Positions 12,421-56,856 of a DNA stretch of 64,000 bases are shown here, one piece after another (positions within the stretch are counted from its first letter, which is position 1; every line of letters starts with the position of its first letter). A program made the position numbers and the translations under genes. Source of the stretch: Myoxocephalus aenaeus (Eukaryota; Chordata; Actinopteri; Perciformes; Cottidae); the NCBI GenBank assembly GCA_038501785.1, contig JBAMJR010000006.1, positions 3,547,001-3,611,000 on the forward strand, written 5' to 3'. Under the pieces are notes generated by a model. It saw only the letters and a program-made list of their open reading frames with translations. It had not been told where the DNA came from and did not search any database.

Positions 12421-12924
12421 CCTCCCCCGAGGAGCTCACCTGTTTTAATTGGACTATCGCGACAAGTTGGGCAAGTGACGTCGATGCGACTGGTCGACCA
12501 ATTTCAATCGTCAGAGAGATATCCGAGGGCGATAACTGAGGAGCGCCGAAAAAGCACTGCAGCAGTCGCGCGAACCAAGAGACGGTAAGACAAGTGCTGC
12601 AGTCCGCAGCGGAGTAGCGAGCACAGGCATCCTGTGTGAATGGTTGCGGGACAGCGGGCTGTGAGCGGGTGCGGCACGGCCAAGTGGTGGTTAAAAAGCC
12701 TGGGGTGATACACCAAATCATTTCGGTGCATCTGCTTCATCTTTGATCTCCTGCTTAAACAGGAGGCGGGCTCTTTGACTTGACGCGCGGGTAAAAACTC
12801 TGGACTGAAGGCAGTACTGGACGCAGGAGCTTCTCCGTTCCTGACATCGGCTGCTACACTGAGGCCATCAACACTGAAGCCTTTTCTTTGCGCGAGTGGT
12901 CGGTGCGCCCCTGCGTTTGGAGCC
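12421..12924 (+). promoter_or_regulatory. gnai2: gnai2 promoter-proximal region and 5' UTR
   Basis: GC- and CpG-rich sequence directly upstream of the gnai2 start, contrasting with the AT-rich surroundings, as expected of a broadly expressed gene's CpG-island promoter. It contains an inverted CCAAT box (attgg, 12448-12452) and a CRE-like TGACGTCG (12476-12483), 28 bp apart. No TATA box was seen. The transcription start is unknown; much of 12550-12924 is probably 5' UTR. Confidence 0.55.
12640..12708 (+). other. Possible upstream ORF in gnai2 5' UTR (22 codons plus stop)
   Basis: An ATG at 12640 opens a short frame ending at TGA 12706-12708, about 215 nt before the gnai2 start. It would act as a uORF only if transcription starts upstream of it and the region is unspliced; neither can be shown from sequence alone. 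Confidence 0.3.
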
Positions 12925-46894
<33,970 letters not shown>

Positions 46895-46896
46895 AG

Positions 46897-46909
46897 GTAT
46901 GGTTATGAC

Positions 46910-46960
<51 letters not shown>

Positions 46961-47505
46961 TTTTTAAATTTATTTTATGTAACAGCTTTAGACAATTTAG
47001 TCAACTAAATCACTCTGACTTATCACTCTGTCGTTAAATAGAAGATTAATTGCCAACAATTTGATAATTGATTCATTCTTTTAGGATTTTTTACCTAAAA
47101 GTGAGCAGCTATAAATCTGTATGATTAGTTACAATTACTAAATTAACCAACTATTATTCAGCTTGTTTATTTGAACTAGCTTAACTATGACGCCTGTGTG
47201 GAGCTACTTACTGTATTTGATTCTTAGAGCACAACTTTTAAGATCAGAAACAAAGTAGTTGAATGAGGCTGGTTTCACTCTCCTTTTCAAATGTGAGATT
47301 TTATACATTTGAGCTACAATATATGAATAAAATGGGTTTTGGGTTGGGTCAAGAATGAGACATGACATCTCAAAACATCAGCAAGTCAAACCAAAAAATT
47401 TATAAACATAAATATAAGTCCCTGTGCTTTAAAAAGTTAAATTAAAAACTCTTCTTTGATTGTATTTGTATAATGGTGTTTGTTGTTGTTTTTCTGTTCA
47501 CACAG
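46897..47505 (+). other. gnai2: Probable gnai2 3'-UTR intron
   Basis: Two bases after the stop codon there is a donor (gtatgg), and at 47501-47505 a good acceptor (tttttctgttcacacag). The intron would be 609 bp and contains an (AT)n run (46913-46951). I recall mammalian Gi alpha genes having a separate non-coding last exon. With the stop only a few bases before the junction, the message would not trigger nonsense-mediated decay. Confidence 0.6.
46913..46951. repeat. (AT)n microsatellite followed by T14
   Basis: AT run of 39 bases just after the gnai2 stop codon, inside the probable 3'-UTR intron. Confidence 0.95.
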
Positions 47506-48291
47506 GGCGATGCCTGATGCACACAGACTGCATGAGAGACTGCAACAGCCATGTGATGATTACTGCTTTTCATAATGAAAACCATAACAGACTTGATTCC
47601 TAAAGGAGAAACCTTGAAGAACTTCAACAATCACTGATTTGCAGCCATCACATTATCAGTTGTGTTCATATTTTTTCATATATTTCTTACTGGTCTTGGT
47701 GTTCTCATACTATTCATACTGAGTGCCTGTAAATATATATACATTCGACCAAGGACCCCTTACTGGTTTTTAAATTAGATTTGTAACCTAAATAATTATC
47801 CAAGTGGAAGATGATTGCTTAAAGAGGAAAAAGTATAATTATAATAAGCCATGTTCTTATCATGCAACATGGCAAATGAAAATACAGTCAAATTTAAATA
47901 TTTTCCATCCTTAAAAGGCCTCCAAGAACCAGTTTACACTGTAATAATCTCTACAGATCTCTCTGGGTTTTTTTAGGTTTTCATTTTACTGTCCTCAGTT
48001 GCTTTCCTCCGTTTAGTAAAACAAAAATACAGTAAAAAAAATCTACTTTTTAGAAAAATCACATTAACTTATGTTAACTAATGTTGGCATTTTATGAACC
48101 TTTTGACTGCACAGAGCTTATTTTTAGAAGAAAAACAAGCATGATAATTAAAACGGATAAAGGGAAAGTGTTATTTTGTACAATGTTTACAATATTCACA
48201 GTTGTATTATAGTGCATTGTCCTGCATGACTATAGATTAGCTTGTATTCTCCCCACACTGAATAACATTCCTTAAGTACCTTCTTTGAAGA

Positions 48292-48297
48292 AATAAA
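48292..48297 (+). terminator. Polyadenylation signal, proximal candidate (gnai2)
   Basis: AATAAA about 790 nt into the probable last gnai2 exon. Confidence 0.5.
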
Positions 48298-48601
48298 ACA
48301 GAAATGCGTATGTGTCACTTTTAAGATATCTGCAAGATGTTTAAGTGCTTATGTCTGCTCCTAACATGGATTGTTCTGTGCCATTTGTTCCAATCCCAAG
48401 TCTTTTTACATATGTTTGTGCCTTGATATCTGTTTACACTTGTTCTTTAGAGACATGCTATCTCCATAGTGTGAATTAGGGCTATTTATACTCCACTTCG
48501 GTTCACATAACCCATGATTTAAGATGCATCACAACACGGAGACACATGGATGATAGTCGGTCACTAATATTAAGATGATAGTACTTCACTTGTTAAATGT
48601 A

Positions 48602-48607
48602 AATAAA
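48602..48607 (+). terminator. Polyadenylation signal, distal candidate (gnai2)
   Basis: AATAAA followed by a T-rich stretch (atcttttattctac). Confidence 0.5.
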
Positions 48608-48625
48608 GGTTTACTCACATTATCT

Positions 48626-49990
48626 TTTATTCTACAGTGTAATGTGTCAAATGAAAATGCACAAAACACATATTATTCTGATCTGCTATGTTTGGATCAA
48701 GTCTACTAAAAATAAATTAAAAAAGAATATAGAAAGAGGACTAGAGTAGACATTGTTTTTTTTCTTTCTTCTTTTAGGTAAATAGGTGATGGGTAAATCA
48801 TTTTTGTTGTGCCATTGGGGGAAAATAACTATAGAAGTATTGTAAATATAATTTTAAAGATACTGGAGTACTTCCATAGTATGCTGCTTCTATTCCACTA
48901 GAGGGCAATACATTTGTACGACCCTGTTTATAGTATGTAGGGGTTGCACAGTGGGTAAGTGCGCTGTCGCCTCACTGCAAGTAAGCAAACAAGATAAAGA
49001 AAGTAACTTTTAATTAATGCAGAGTTCATCACATTGATTTAAGATGTTTTGTTAAAAAAAATTAAAGTGGTGAAGTAAATCAAAATGTGTAAAGTGAGGG
49101 TTAAAATACATTTATGTTAATATGTATGCAAAAAACCTAACTTTTCTTTAACTCATTAATCCTTTGGAGCTCGACATTTCAAAATATCTCCCCTTACAAT
49201 GTTAAAAACTAGACCGTTAAAGGTCCACTATACTGTAATAGATTGTTAAAACTGTTAAAGACTTTATACACATTACATACACACACCCCAGTGATATGAC
49301 ATGTGACCCCCTTCCTTCACCCTTGAGGTACATTGTACTGATAATACTTCTGTACATATACTTTGGTATGATTTTGAATACAGGACTTTTGCTTGTAATT
49401 GACTATTTTACAACTTTGCATTGGTACTTTCTGAGCAGTCTCCTTCCACTGTCTGAATTACAAAACAGTGGAAGTGTTAACAACAGATGAAGTGAGGATG
49501 TACAGTCATGAATGGTTTAATGGTGAAAGAATTTATGCATTGCTCATATTTTAACAAAAGATGAAGGCTTACTAAAATACTATATGAGAAATGGTAACTG
49601 AGGTCCTGTCTACAAAGATCCACTAGGTGGCAATATGTAGATTGTAATAAAGCCACACATGCAAACAAAGACTTCTCAGCCTTTTCGTTTTTTTTTTTTT
49701 TTTTAATTTTTTTTTATTAACAAAAGTACCGTTTAATTCTCTGCATTAACATTGCCCTTCACAACCTTGTGAAACTAAAATGAAGCGGTGGTGATAAAGT
49801 ATTGAATATACAACCAATGTCAGTGGTTTGGAACACTGCACAATATACATGCTTGAGTGAATTTTTTTTTAAATGTTCTATTTATTGTTAATTAAAATAG
49901 TCTTTTTTTATCCAACTCCAGATGTAGAGTCTCCACAGAGTAATACAACCCGACAAAGTTACAGTAGGAACCGCTGTAATTACACGGGGA
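48626..49990. other. Intergenic region gnai2 - inka1
   Basis: About 1.4 kb of AT-rich sequence. A short fragment at about 48945-48985 (cacagtgggtaagtgcgc, tgtcgcctcactgcaag) resembles the start of a common fish dispersed repeat. There is a T17 run at 49688-49704. No gene seen. Confidence 0.65.
48945..48985 (+). repeat. Fragment of a common fish dispersed repeat ('cagtgg.taagcgctgtcgcctca' type)
   Basis: About 40 bp resembling the opening of the widespread fish repeat that reads 'gcagtggttagcgctgtcgcctcacagcaag'. The rest is missing. Confidence 0.45.
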
Positions 49991-50015
49991 GGTATCTAGT
50001 TTCAGGCGACTTGCT

Positions 50016-50051
50016 ATTGGCTGGTTGTGTGATGCCCCGCGCTGATTGGCT
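50016..50051 (+). promoter_or_regulatory. Two inverted CCAAT boxes upstream of inka1
   Basis: Attggct occurs at 50016-50022 and again at 50045-50051, 29 bp apart, in a locally GC-richer segment just upstream of the inka1 first exon. Paired NF-Y sites about three helical turns apart are a common promoter layout. No TATA box was seen. Confidence 0.45.
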
Positions 50052-50105
50052 GCAGCGAAAAGCTCAACATCGTCAAAGTCCGCTGACAGACCTTCATCTG
50101 GTTCA

Positions 50106-50303
50106 GATGAGTGAATACATAGAGCGGCACACCATCAGTAAATGTATTCAGTTGTGGATTGTGCTGGTATTAACTCCGAATCAAATGCAAAGGTGAGTGT
50201 TATTTGCCTACTAATACATTACTAAACTAAAAGTGTAATATTTGTGAAAAACGCCCATCATTTATTCTAATGCATTGTTTTTTTTTGTTGCAGAAACAAT
50301 TAA
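50106..50303 (+). other. Possible inka1 5' UTR uORF crossing the first splice junction
   Basis: An ATG at 50106 in the presumed first exon (donor at 50193, gtgagt) reads 29 codons to the junction. After splicing to the exon at 50294 it ends at TAA 50301-50303. This gives a 31-residue uORF ending 40 nt before the inka1 start codon. Confidence 0.35.
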
Positions 50304-50343
50304 CGGGATTTGGAACTTCACTGCAGACATTTACTCACAGGCA

Positions 50344-52405
50344 ATGGTAAGTTGTATCCACTTTTTTTTTATATACTTTGACAGTTTTGTAGATGCATGC
50401 AGTGACTTAATTATACGATTGTTCAGGAGGACCCTGAGGAGAAGTGTTTTTTGCGCAAGCAGTGTACATTTTATACAGATTCTTAAAGTTTTTCCTCTAA
50501 TGACTGTTCTTTTTGGAAAGAAAGAATGTTTCTCCATGTCACAGTTAATTCACACCACACTGTCCTCACCAAATGCATACAACTGGGTGAATCACTTCTC
50601 CTCGTTGTGTGAAGGCAGCCAAGGAGAACAGGACATTTTAAGAGGTGCAGACTGACCACAGAGTCCTACTGAGGATGTGTCTGTATGTCAGATTAGTCTC
50701 CCCCGGGGGCCAAATGGTTCAGCACCCACAGCTGTGATAACATCATGGCATTGTGGTGTCTGTACATTTCCAAGCCAACACTGACAGGACAGGGTGGTTC
50801 AACAAACTAAATATTATAGGAACTTGTATGACAACAAAAAAGTTGAGATACTAATTTTCTGAGTGTGCTTCCTGCCACAGGAATGGTTTTTAGATGGAAG
50901 AGTTTTAAGACATTTTGCATTGATTTCAGTTCATTTGAAGGCTGAAAAAATATTTGATTCACAATTGAAACATAGTCATTGTGTGATTCCAACATGGTGC
51001 CGTCATTTCCTGCATTATAACAGTCCAGTCAACAAGTTAGGGGGAATCCAGAAAAGATATGCGCCTCGTCCCTCCTCCACGGTTCAGCTCTACTTTGTTC
51101 AAACTTCCCCTCCCACTTTAGAAGGCATGAGTTTGTCTTTGTGTAAAATCTGCATCCTGTTCTCCGGTTTTCATTTTCTGGGATCATACTGCATGGGATG
51201 GTTTCCATAAAGCTGCTCTGAGGTTTGTCAGGAATGCTTCACTTGTTATATGGTCATAGAGCAGAGTGATCTCAGCTGGTAAAAATCTTATTGGCCCAGT
51301 TATGGAAATAACAGAGCCAACTGTGTTATAGCAGCCAGGGCATGATGGGATATTTTGGAAGCCAGCCTAACTGCTCTGTCGCCTCCTGCAAAAGTCCATC
51401 AAAGCGTTTTGGTGAAAATAGTTGACTTTATATGAATTCTGCCTGCACCACTGAGTCTTTGGGTCTTTCTTTTAGCTGTGTTTAGGAGATTCTACTGACT
51501 GCCTCCGGGACCAGATGCAGTGCATGATGAGATCCTTGCAGGACCTGAAGCAGATAAGCAGGCCGAGGCCACTGAGTGAGCCGTGTGCCCGGTCCTTCGC
51601 TGTGACACGGCTCTGCAAACAGAGGGCACAGCAAGAGCGACTCACTCGTCTACGTGTTTCCGACGCCAGTGAAGCCAGCACGTATGACTCTGCCTGCTGC
51701 CTGGCCAGCCCCCTGGAGGAAGAGGAAGAGCATCAGCAGCATGAACGCTTGGCACAAGGGTCCCCGAGCAGCGAAAAGAGTCTGGACTTTGACTCAGGTT
51801 ACTCTGAGGCATCTTGGCAAGATGAAGGTGTGGTACTAAGGAGGACCAGGAATGTGCGAGTCTCCTCTTCTGCCTGCCTCCGCACAAACAGAGGACCTTC
51901 TGGCCGAATCCGGCCCAAATCGACCTCGGACGCTTGCCTGGAGTGTTGGACCTCATTTGAGGCCAGTAACCCAGAGGACTGGACAACATCGCTGCTGAGC
52001 CGCAGCAGAAACAGACAGCCTCTGGTGCTTGGGGACAACAGCTTTGCTGACCTAATACAGAACTGGCTGGACCTACCAGAGTGTCCTGAGCCAGCAGAAC
52101 CAAAGCCCCATGCGGGCCGCCGCCTTGCCAAAGACATTTTGATCAACATGCGGCGGAGACTAGCAGGGATGTCTAAAGGTGTGGAGGTGAGGCCGAGGCC
52201 TGCAGACTCCACAAGGCTCAGCAGGGCTGCAGAGGCTCCCAAACGGATGTCCTGCCCAGTGGGACTCCAGGCTCTCAAACCCTTCTTTCATCAGTCCCAC
52301 ACGGGCCTCCATCAACCAGACACTGACTTCTACCAGTTCACTGCTCTGATGAAGACAGGCAGCCGGCAACCCATCATATGCAATGACATTATTGGATACA
52401 TTTAG
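50344..52405 (+). CDS. inka1: inka1 (FAM212A), PAK4-inhibiting Inka-box protein
   Basis: Inka proteins bind and inhibit the kinase PAK4 and act in neural-crest and cytoskeletal regulation. Coding exons are 50344-50346 (only the ATG) and 51476-52405, joined by a GT-AG intron (gtaagt ... cttttag). The protein has 310 residues. This start was chosen because the frame upstream of the ATG reaches a stop in the first exon, and because the LCLGDSTDCLRDQMQ segment after the junction is a plausible INKA-family N-terminus. Visible parts: a short helix with DQMQCMMRSLQDLKQ, acidic EEEEEH near 85, the conserved block SLDFDSGYSEASWQDEG at about 103-119, and the inhibitory Inka box near 145-203 with RPKSTSD and NSFADLIQNWLDLPE. 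A basic stretch (NMRRR) follows. A non-coding exon (ending 50192) and the 5' part of exon 50294-50346 precede the start. It lies tail-to-tail with uba7. Confidence 0.93.
50347..51475 (+). other. inka1: inka1 intron
   Basis: A 1.1-kb intron just after the start codon. Open frames at 50275-50655 and 50863-51210 read into or within it but show no similarity or splice support. No element seen. Confidence 0.8.
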
Positions 52406-53050
52406 GTGACGCTGTACCTCCGGACTGATCATAAACAGAAATTTGTATAAAATTGTTCTATTTTCATAATTGGATTTTGTCCATAATGTTGATACATCTG
52501 GAATAAAAGTTTATTCGGGATTTAATGAAAGTTTTCTGTTTCTGCCTGAGCAGTGCCAACTGTTGAAAAATATTATTGTAGCCATCTCTCATTGGGTTTG
52601 ACACGTATTAAGCAGTTTCTCAATTTGTCATGTGTCGTATGATATTATATAACTTTTAAGCACACAGTTAGTAGTTGGGGGGGGGAATCTTTTTTTCTTT
52701 AAGAAAATCGATAGAACCAGCACACTTCATCTATGCAGAGTACACTTTTATTTTAGCTTTTGGTCTAAAGGACCTTCATCAGAGCAGCAAAACTTTCCAT
52801 TGGTTTTAAGTTTGTTTTTTTTAAGATCAAGCCAGGCAGTTGTCCTGCATTTCTTTAAGAAAATAAAAAAAAACTATCAACATGTAAACTTACAACCAAC
52901 ACAGTTAAGACTCTTAAGCTTTCTAAACCAAGTATATTCAACAGGATCCTTTCCTGGTTAAAACGGGAGTTTGGGTGCAGTGTGCTCATGGTAAAGTATG
53001 TTTGTGAGGGAACTGAAGTCTCTCAGTGAAGTACACAGATGGTTCCTCAT
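52406..53050. other. inka1 3' UTR and gap between convergent genes
   Basis: The inka1 3' UTR is short, with AATAAA at 52502-52507. The rest up to the probable uba7 end near 53050 is AT-rich and contains a G9 run near 52677-52685. Nothing else is seen. Confidence 0.65.
52502..52507 (+). terminator. Polyadenylation signal (inka1)
   Basis: AATAAA about 97 nt after the inka1 stop codon. Confidence 0.7.
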
Positions 53051-53801
53051 AGATATTTATTGAATTATATGAATCGCAGACACCATTCTTCACAGACAGG
53101 CAGGGAAAAAAACAACCCTTTAAGTAGTAATAATTTCATCAAAATACAGCCAACTGGAAAAGCACACTGACCAGCTCTGGGATTCTTCTGGGCAGGAGGG
53201 GGGATGCTCGTGTAGTGAGATTTAAACAAGACAGCTGTGTCCAGATGGCTAGAGCACCCCGGGACCGTCAAAGCACTGTACCTACTGTGCCAAGGGCCTG
53301 TTCTGACTGACCTGATTTAAACCTTGAAACCCAGCCAGTACTGCCCCAGCAGCTCCAGATCATCTAATCCAAATGCCGTGTCAGGCATCTTCACAACCTC
53401 TCAGCCTGACCTCTCCAAAGACACGTTTTACTTTTAAATGAGAACCAGAAGTTGGCAAATGGAAATGTCTGGTAATAATAATAACGAAATTAAATGTATG
53501 CTTTTGCTGCATAGCATAATTATCTTTGTGCATTGTGATTTTTCATTTGTCACATTACATGATGATTCATAATAAACAAATGATCACAGTACACCAGTGA
53601 AATAATGAAACAATCTTTGTGGAAGAAAAAGATAGATGCTGGAACAAATCATTTGACATCATCAACAGCTAGATCAACAAAATGAGGATGTATTTAGCTG
53701 ATATGATGTCACAGGAGTGTTAAGTTTGCTTTGTCACATTGAAACTGTTCCATGTGATGACTTTTCAATGGAAACTCTGTGGAAAGTTTGTACTGGTGGC
53801 T
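53051..53801 (-). other. uba7: Probable 3' UTR of uba7
   Basis: Sequence downstream of the minus-strand stop. The complement of tttatt at 53056-53061 gives AATAAA, the best end candidate, implying a UTR of about 750 nt. Other TTTATT or TTTTATT words occur nearby, so the end is uncertain. Confidence 0.45.
53056..53061 (-). terminator. Polyadenylation signal candidate (uba7)
   Basis: AATAAA on the minus strand, about 740 nt past the uba7 stop. Confidence 0.45.
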
Positions 53802-56795
53802 TCACATGAGGATGTATCTGATAGTTGGGACTGTCTCACAGTCTTCTTCCTCTTCAGTAAACGAGGGGGTCAACTCCAGCATCTTCTTGTGTGGAGGGAT
53901 CTCTTTCTTGGTGACCATCGTCACCACATCAGAAACACTGCAAAAATAAACAGCATACGGAAGCTTTGACTTGGAGGAGAGTATGAATGATAAACATTTA
54001 CAAACTCTAAAACAATATCATTATAAATAGTCTTAACACGCATTTGCAATAATCTATCTTTTAAAAAGTGTCATCATCAACAAGGCCATATTGGTGTCTT
54101 ATGTAAAGATTAGCTTGTTCTTATGATCAACAAATCCCATGAAAAGACTGAAAGCAATTAATTCATCCTAATATCAAGTATGTATGTATCCAACGTTTTA
54201 TAAAGCGTAATCCTCTCTGAGATAGACCACCACAATTGTTGTTAGTCCCACATACAACATTCTGCTGCTGGAATTACTCAAGAGCCACAAAAAAGGACTA
54301 TTAATCAGTGGCTGAAAATAGTCCCCAACAAAAATACTTTTTACTATTCACTGCTGTTCACGTAAGGTTTTTGAAAAACTACAGTGCCCAGCTGTTTTAA
54401 GAAACTATTTAATTGGTTTTTAAAAATGAAACTAAATATTTGTGACCTGTTTTTAAGGATTCACACCATCAGTTGGAAGGATTGGGTTTGGCGACATAGA
54501 CCTGGTTAGGGAACTCAGGAAAGTATTGAGAGCAAACTGCTAGCTTTGGTCTTTTTATGTAAATTCTGACCGTAACAAAAACATAAAATAATAGCAAATG
54601 ATTTTGAATGGCATCTGACTTTTTAAGTTCCCCCTCACAGGCCCCACACAGGAAGCTCGGAGCAGGGCGACTGCACAGGAAGTGACTACTGGAGAGGGCA
54701 TTTGTCATGCGTGGCCTGCTGTGCACATGGCCAGCACTCTGCGCCTCTCCCACTGCAGCCCAATCTAACCACAACAGATCTAACCTCCCTAGAGACTTGA
54801 GCGTCATAAACGACATGGACATACACACAGTCCAGTTCAAGGTGAACGCGAAGACCGAACAGCAAGAATTAAGCAAAGACTGATACCAGTCAAACATTAC
54901 ATTTACACATGATTGCCTTTAAAACTTCTATGTTAAACCTGATTTATTACAGTTTTCCTCCTCTTCCTTGGATTTAAACATCCCTGAGGGTGCATATTCT
55001 GCTATGATACAGCTCTTGATGTGGAGAGTTCACAGCACAAGGCACCTGATAAGTTTTGAACACCCCGGGGCTTATAATGTGCCGCAACACTGAACAGGCC
55101 CAAACAGCGTGGCTGCCCACATGCAGAATAAAAAGGTTCGTACTAATTTTACTCTTAAACTCTTGTCCTCAACAAACAGACGGAAACCCGATGAGGATCG
55201 GTCTCACTCGTCAGGGTTCAGTGATGCATGTGAGTGTGTCAACAGGCTCTCTGCTCACAGACTCAGAGGAAACACCTCATCCTGCCATTAGCCTCTAAAC
55301 CAACAAAGGGAGGCTGCTTGTTGTGATTGTTGATGTAGTAGGGTTGTGTGCAATGTGTGGCAATGCATATGGAAAATTGTCTTTGTCTTAGCTAGGCATA
55401 CCTCTGCTGGAGCCTCTCTTCTTGCCCCGTGTATAAGGTAGCTGGTCCATAGTAGAGCACACAGATGGTCAAACTATAGTTATCCTGCACAAAGAAATGA
55501 TTCAATTAAATGCACAGTACAATATAACAATGCAATACAGAGTAAAAGAGGTCATTTCTACAAAAACAGCAGTCCGCAGTGCTACAGGTCTGATCCCGAC
55601 CTGTGGCCTCAAACAACTTTAGCAGTTCAGGAAGCTCTTCAGTGTCTCCACAAACCAACCAGGGGAAACCGACCAGTCGAAGGTTAAACGAAACCTGGAG
55701 CAAATAGGATCACTTGCCAATGTATTTTCCCTTGGCCTCCTTCGAACGAACTGCCACAGAATCAATAAATCAAACGTCTGTTCAGGGCAAGACGTTGCAT
55801 GCATACAAAAACAAGCTTGGAGTCATGTGCACAGACATTTCTACTGCAAGTGGCATATGTTCTATCATAAAGACATACTGCATATGAAAGAGCATCAGGT
55901 GAGTACTTACTCTCTGTAAGAAAGCAGTTAAATTTCCTAAAATGTCAAAGAAGATACACGTCAGGACTGTTCCAATCCCGTCAAAGTCAAACTGTTGGAC
56001 ACGAGTTTTCACAACATTGACAAATGTCAAGAAAAAACATGGAGCAAGTAATTGATCATAAACTGGTTGATCAGGTGATTGCACACCATAGTAACCCAGA
56101 AAACAATGTACATTTATAGAAGATACCTCATATCCCAATTGCAACCAGTATACTAGTCTGCATATCCAGTATGAGTATGAGTTAGGTTACAGGAGTGGTG
56201 GAACAACTCTCATGTCTGACTACTCTGCTAAATATAGAGCTACCAAGAGCAGCTGGCTAACTTACCACAATAACTTGAAACAGGGGAAATCCGCTGCCTG
56301 GCTCTGGCCAAAGGTAACAAAAGTCACCTACTAGCACCTCGAAAACTCACTATTATGTCACATCTCAAAAACTAACATGTAAAAACGATAAATCTGGTGT
56401 CAAGTGAGCGTGTATGAATAGTACACATATCAACTGAGGGAAAGGTTCCAAATGTTGTTCCGCCTTTCCAAGAAAGTTGATAAACAGTTAAAAAACAGCT
56501 TGACCTTCTTCCAGGTGTCCTGAAGTTGTGAATGGAAGGTGTAAAGTGGCCAGTAATTTGAAACAATTGTGTGCACTGGAGGAAGGTGAAGCGGTTTAAG
56601 GATAAAAAGAAACATTTACAAAATATGCACTCAGTAGCACCGGGTGTGAGGAGAGTGCATGTTTCCTTGCTGAAAATAATAAGGTGGACATACCAAGATA
56701 TACCGGATCAGTTCTCCCAAGGTCATTTCCTGCTGACCGTTGCGTCTGCCCACAACAAGGAAGTCATCCCACAGGGTGTATTCCTTTCTGTTGAC
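53802..56795 (-). CDS. uba7: uba7 (ISG15-activating E1), C-terminal exons
   Basis: E1 enzymes adenylate a ubiquitin-like protein, take it on a cysteine and pass it to an E2; UBA7 serves ISG15 in the interferon response. Minus-strand coding exons, in reading order: 56795-56694 (102 nt), 55484-55402 (83 nt) and 53937-53802 (136 nt, stop TGA), all GT-AG and phase-compatible. The 106 residues align with the C-terminal ubiquitin-fold domain of UBA1-type E1s: KEYTLWDDFLVVG against the family's EWTLWDRFEVQG, MTLGELIRYIL against MTLKQFLDYF, and a final VTKKEIPPHKKMLEL...TVPTIRYIL against the family's VSKRKL...RALVLELC...VPYVRYTI. It is far more diverged than ubiquitin E1 and is next to inka1, as in human 3p21.31, so uba7 is preferred over uba1. 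Adenylation and catalytic-cysteine domains are not in view. Confidence 0.85.
53938..55401 (-). other. uba7: uba7 last intron
   Basis: A 1.46-kb intron, minus-strand donor gtatgc and acceptor atttttgcag. Open frames at 54469-54897 (minus) and 55056-55298 (plus) have no support. No repeat was recognised. Confidence 0.75.
55485..56693 (-). other. uba7: uba7 intron
   Basis: A 1.2-kb intron, minus-strand donor gtatgt and acceptor ctttgtgcag. A 120-codon minus-strand frame at 55782-56144 includes an exon-like piece, discussed among the rejected items. Confidence 0.75.
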
Positions 56796-56810
56796 CTGCC
56801 GATAGACACA

Positions 56811-56856
<46 letters not shown>

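Larger units (their letters stand above)
47506..48625 (+). other. gnai2: Probable gnai2 3' UTR exon
   Basis: AT-rich sequence with no coding exon. AATAAA occurs at 48292-48297 (gaagaaataaaacag) and at 48602-48607 (gtaaataaagg), giving two plausible ends. Confidence 0.55.

Noticed and set aside
51642..52278. Minus-strand frames of 153 and 159 codons opposite inka1.
   Set aside because: Antisense shadows of a GC-rich coding exon whose plus-strand protein is clearly recognised.
55782..56144. Minus-strand 120-codon frame with an exon-like piece (about 55914-55992) flanked by 'caacag' and 'gtaagt'.
   Set aside because: It would fit splice sites, but its residues (FDFDGIGTVLTCIFF) have no counterpart in E1 enzymes. 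Joining the exon at 56694 directly to 55484 gives the correct E1 alignment and spacing. Treated as chance, or at most an alternative exon.
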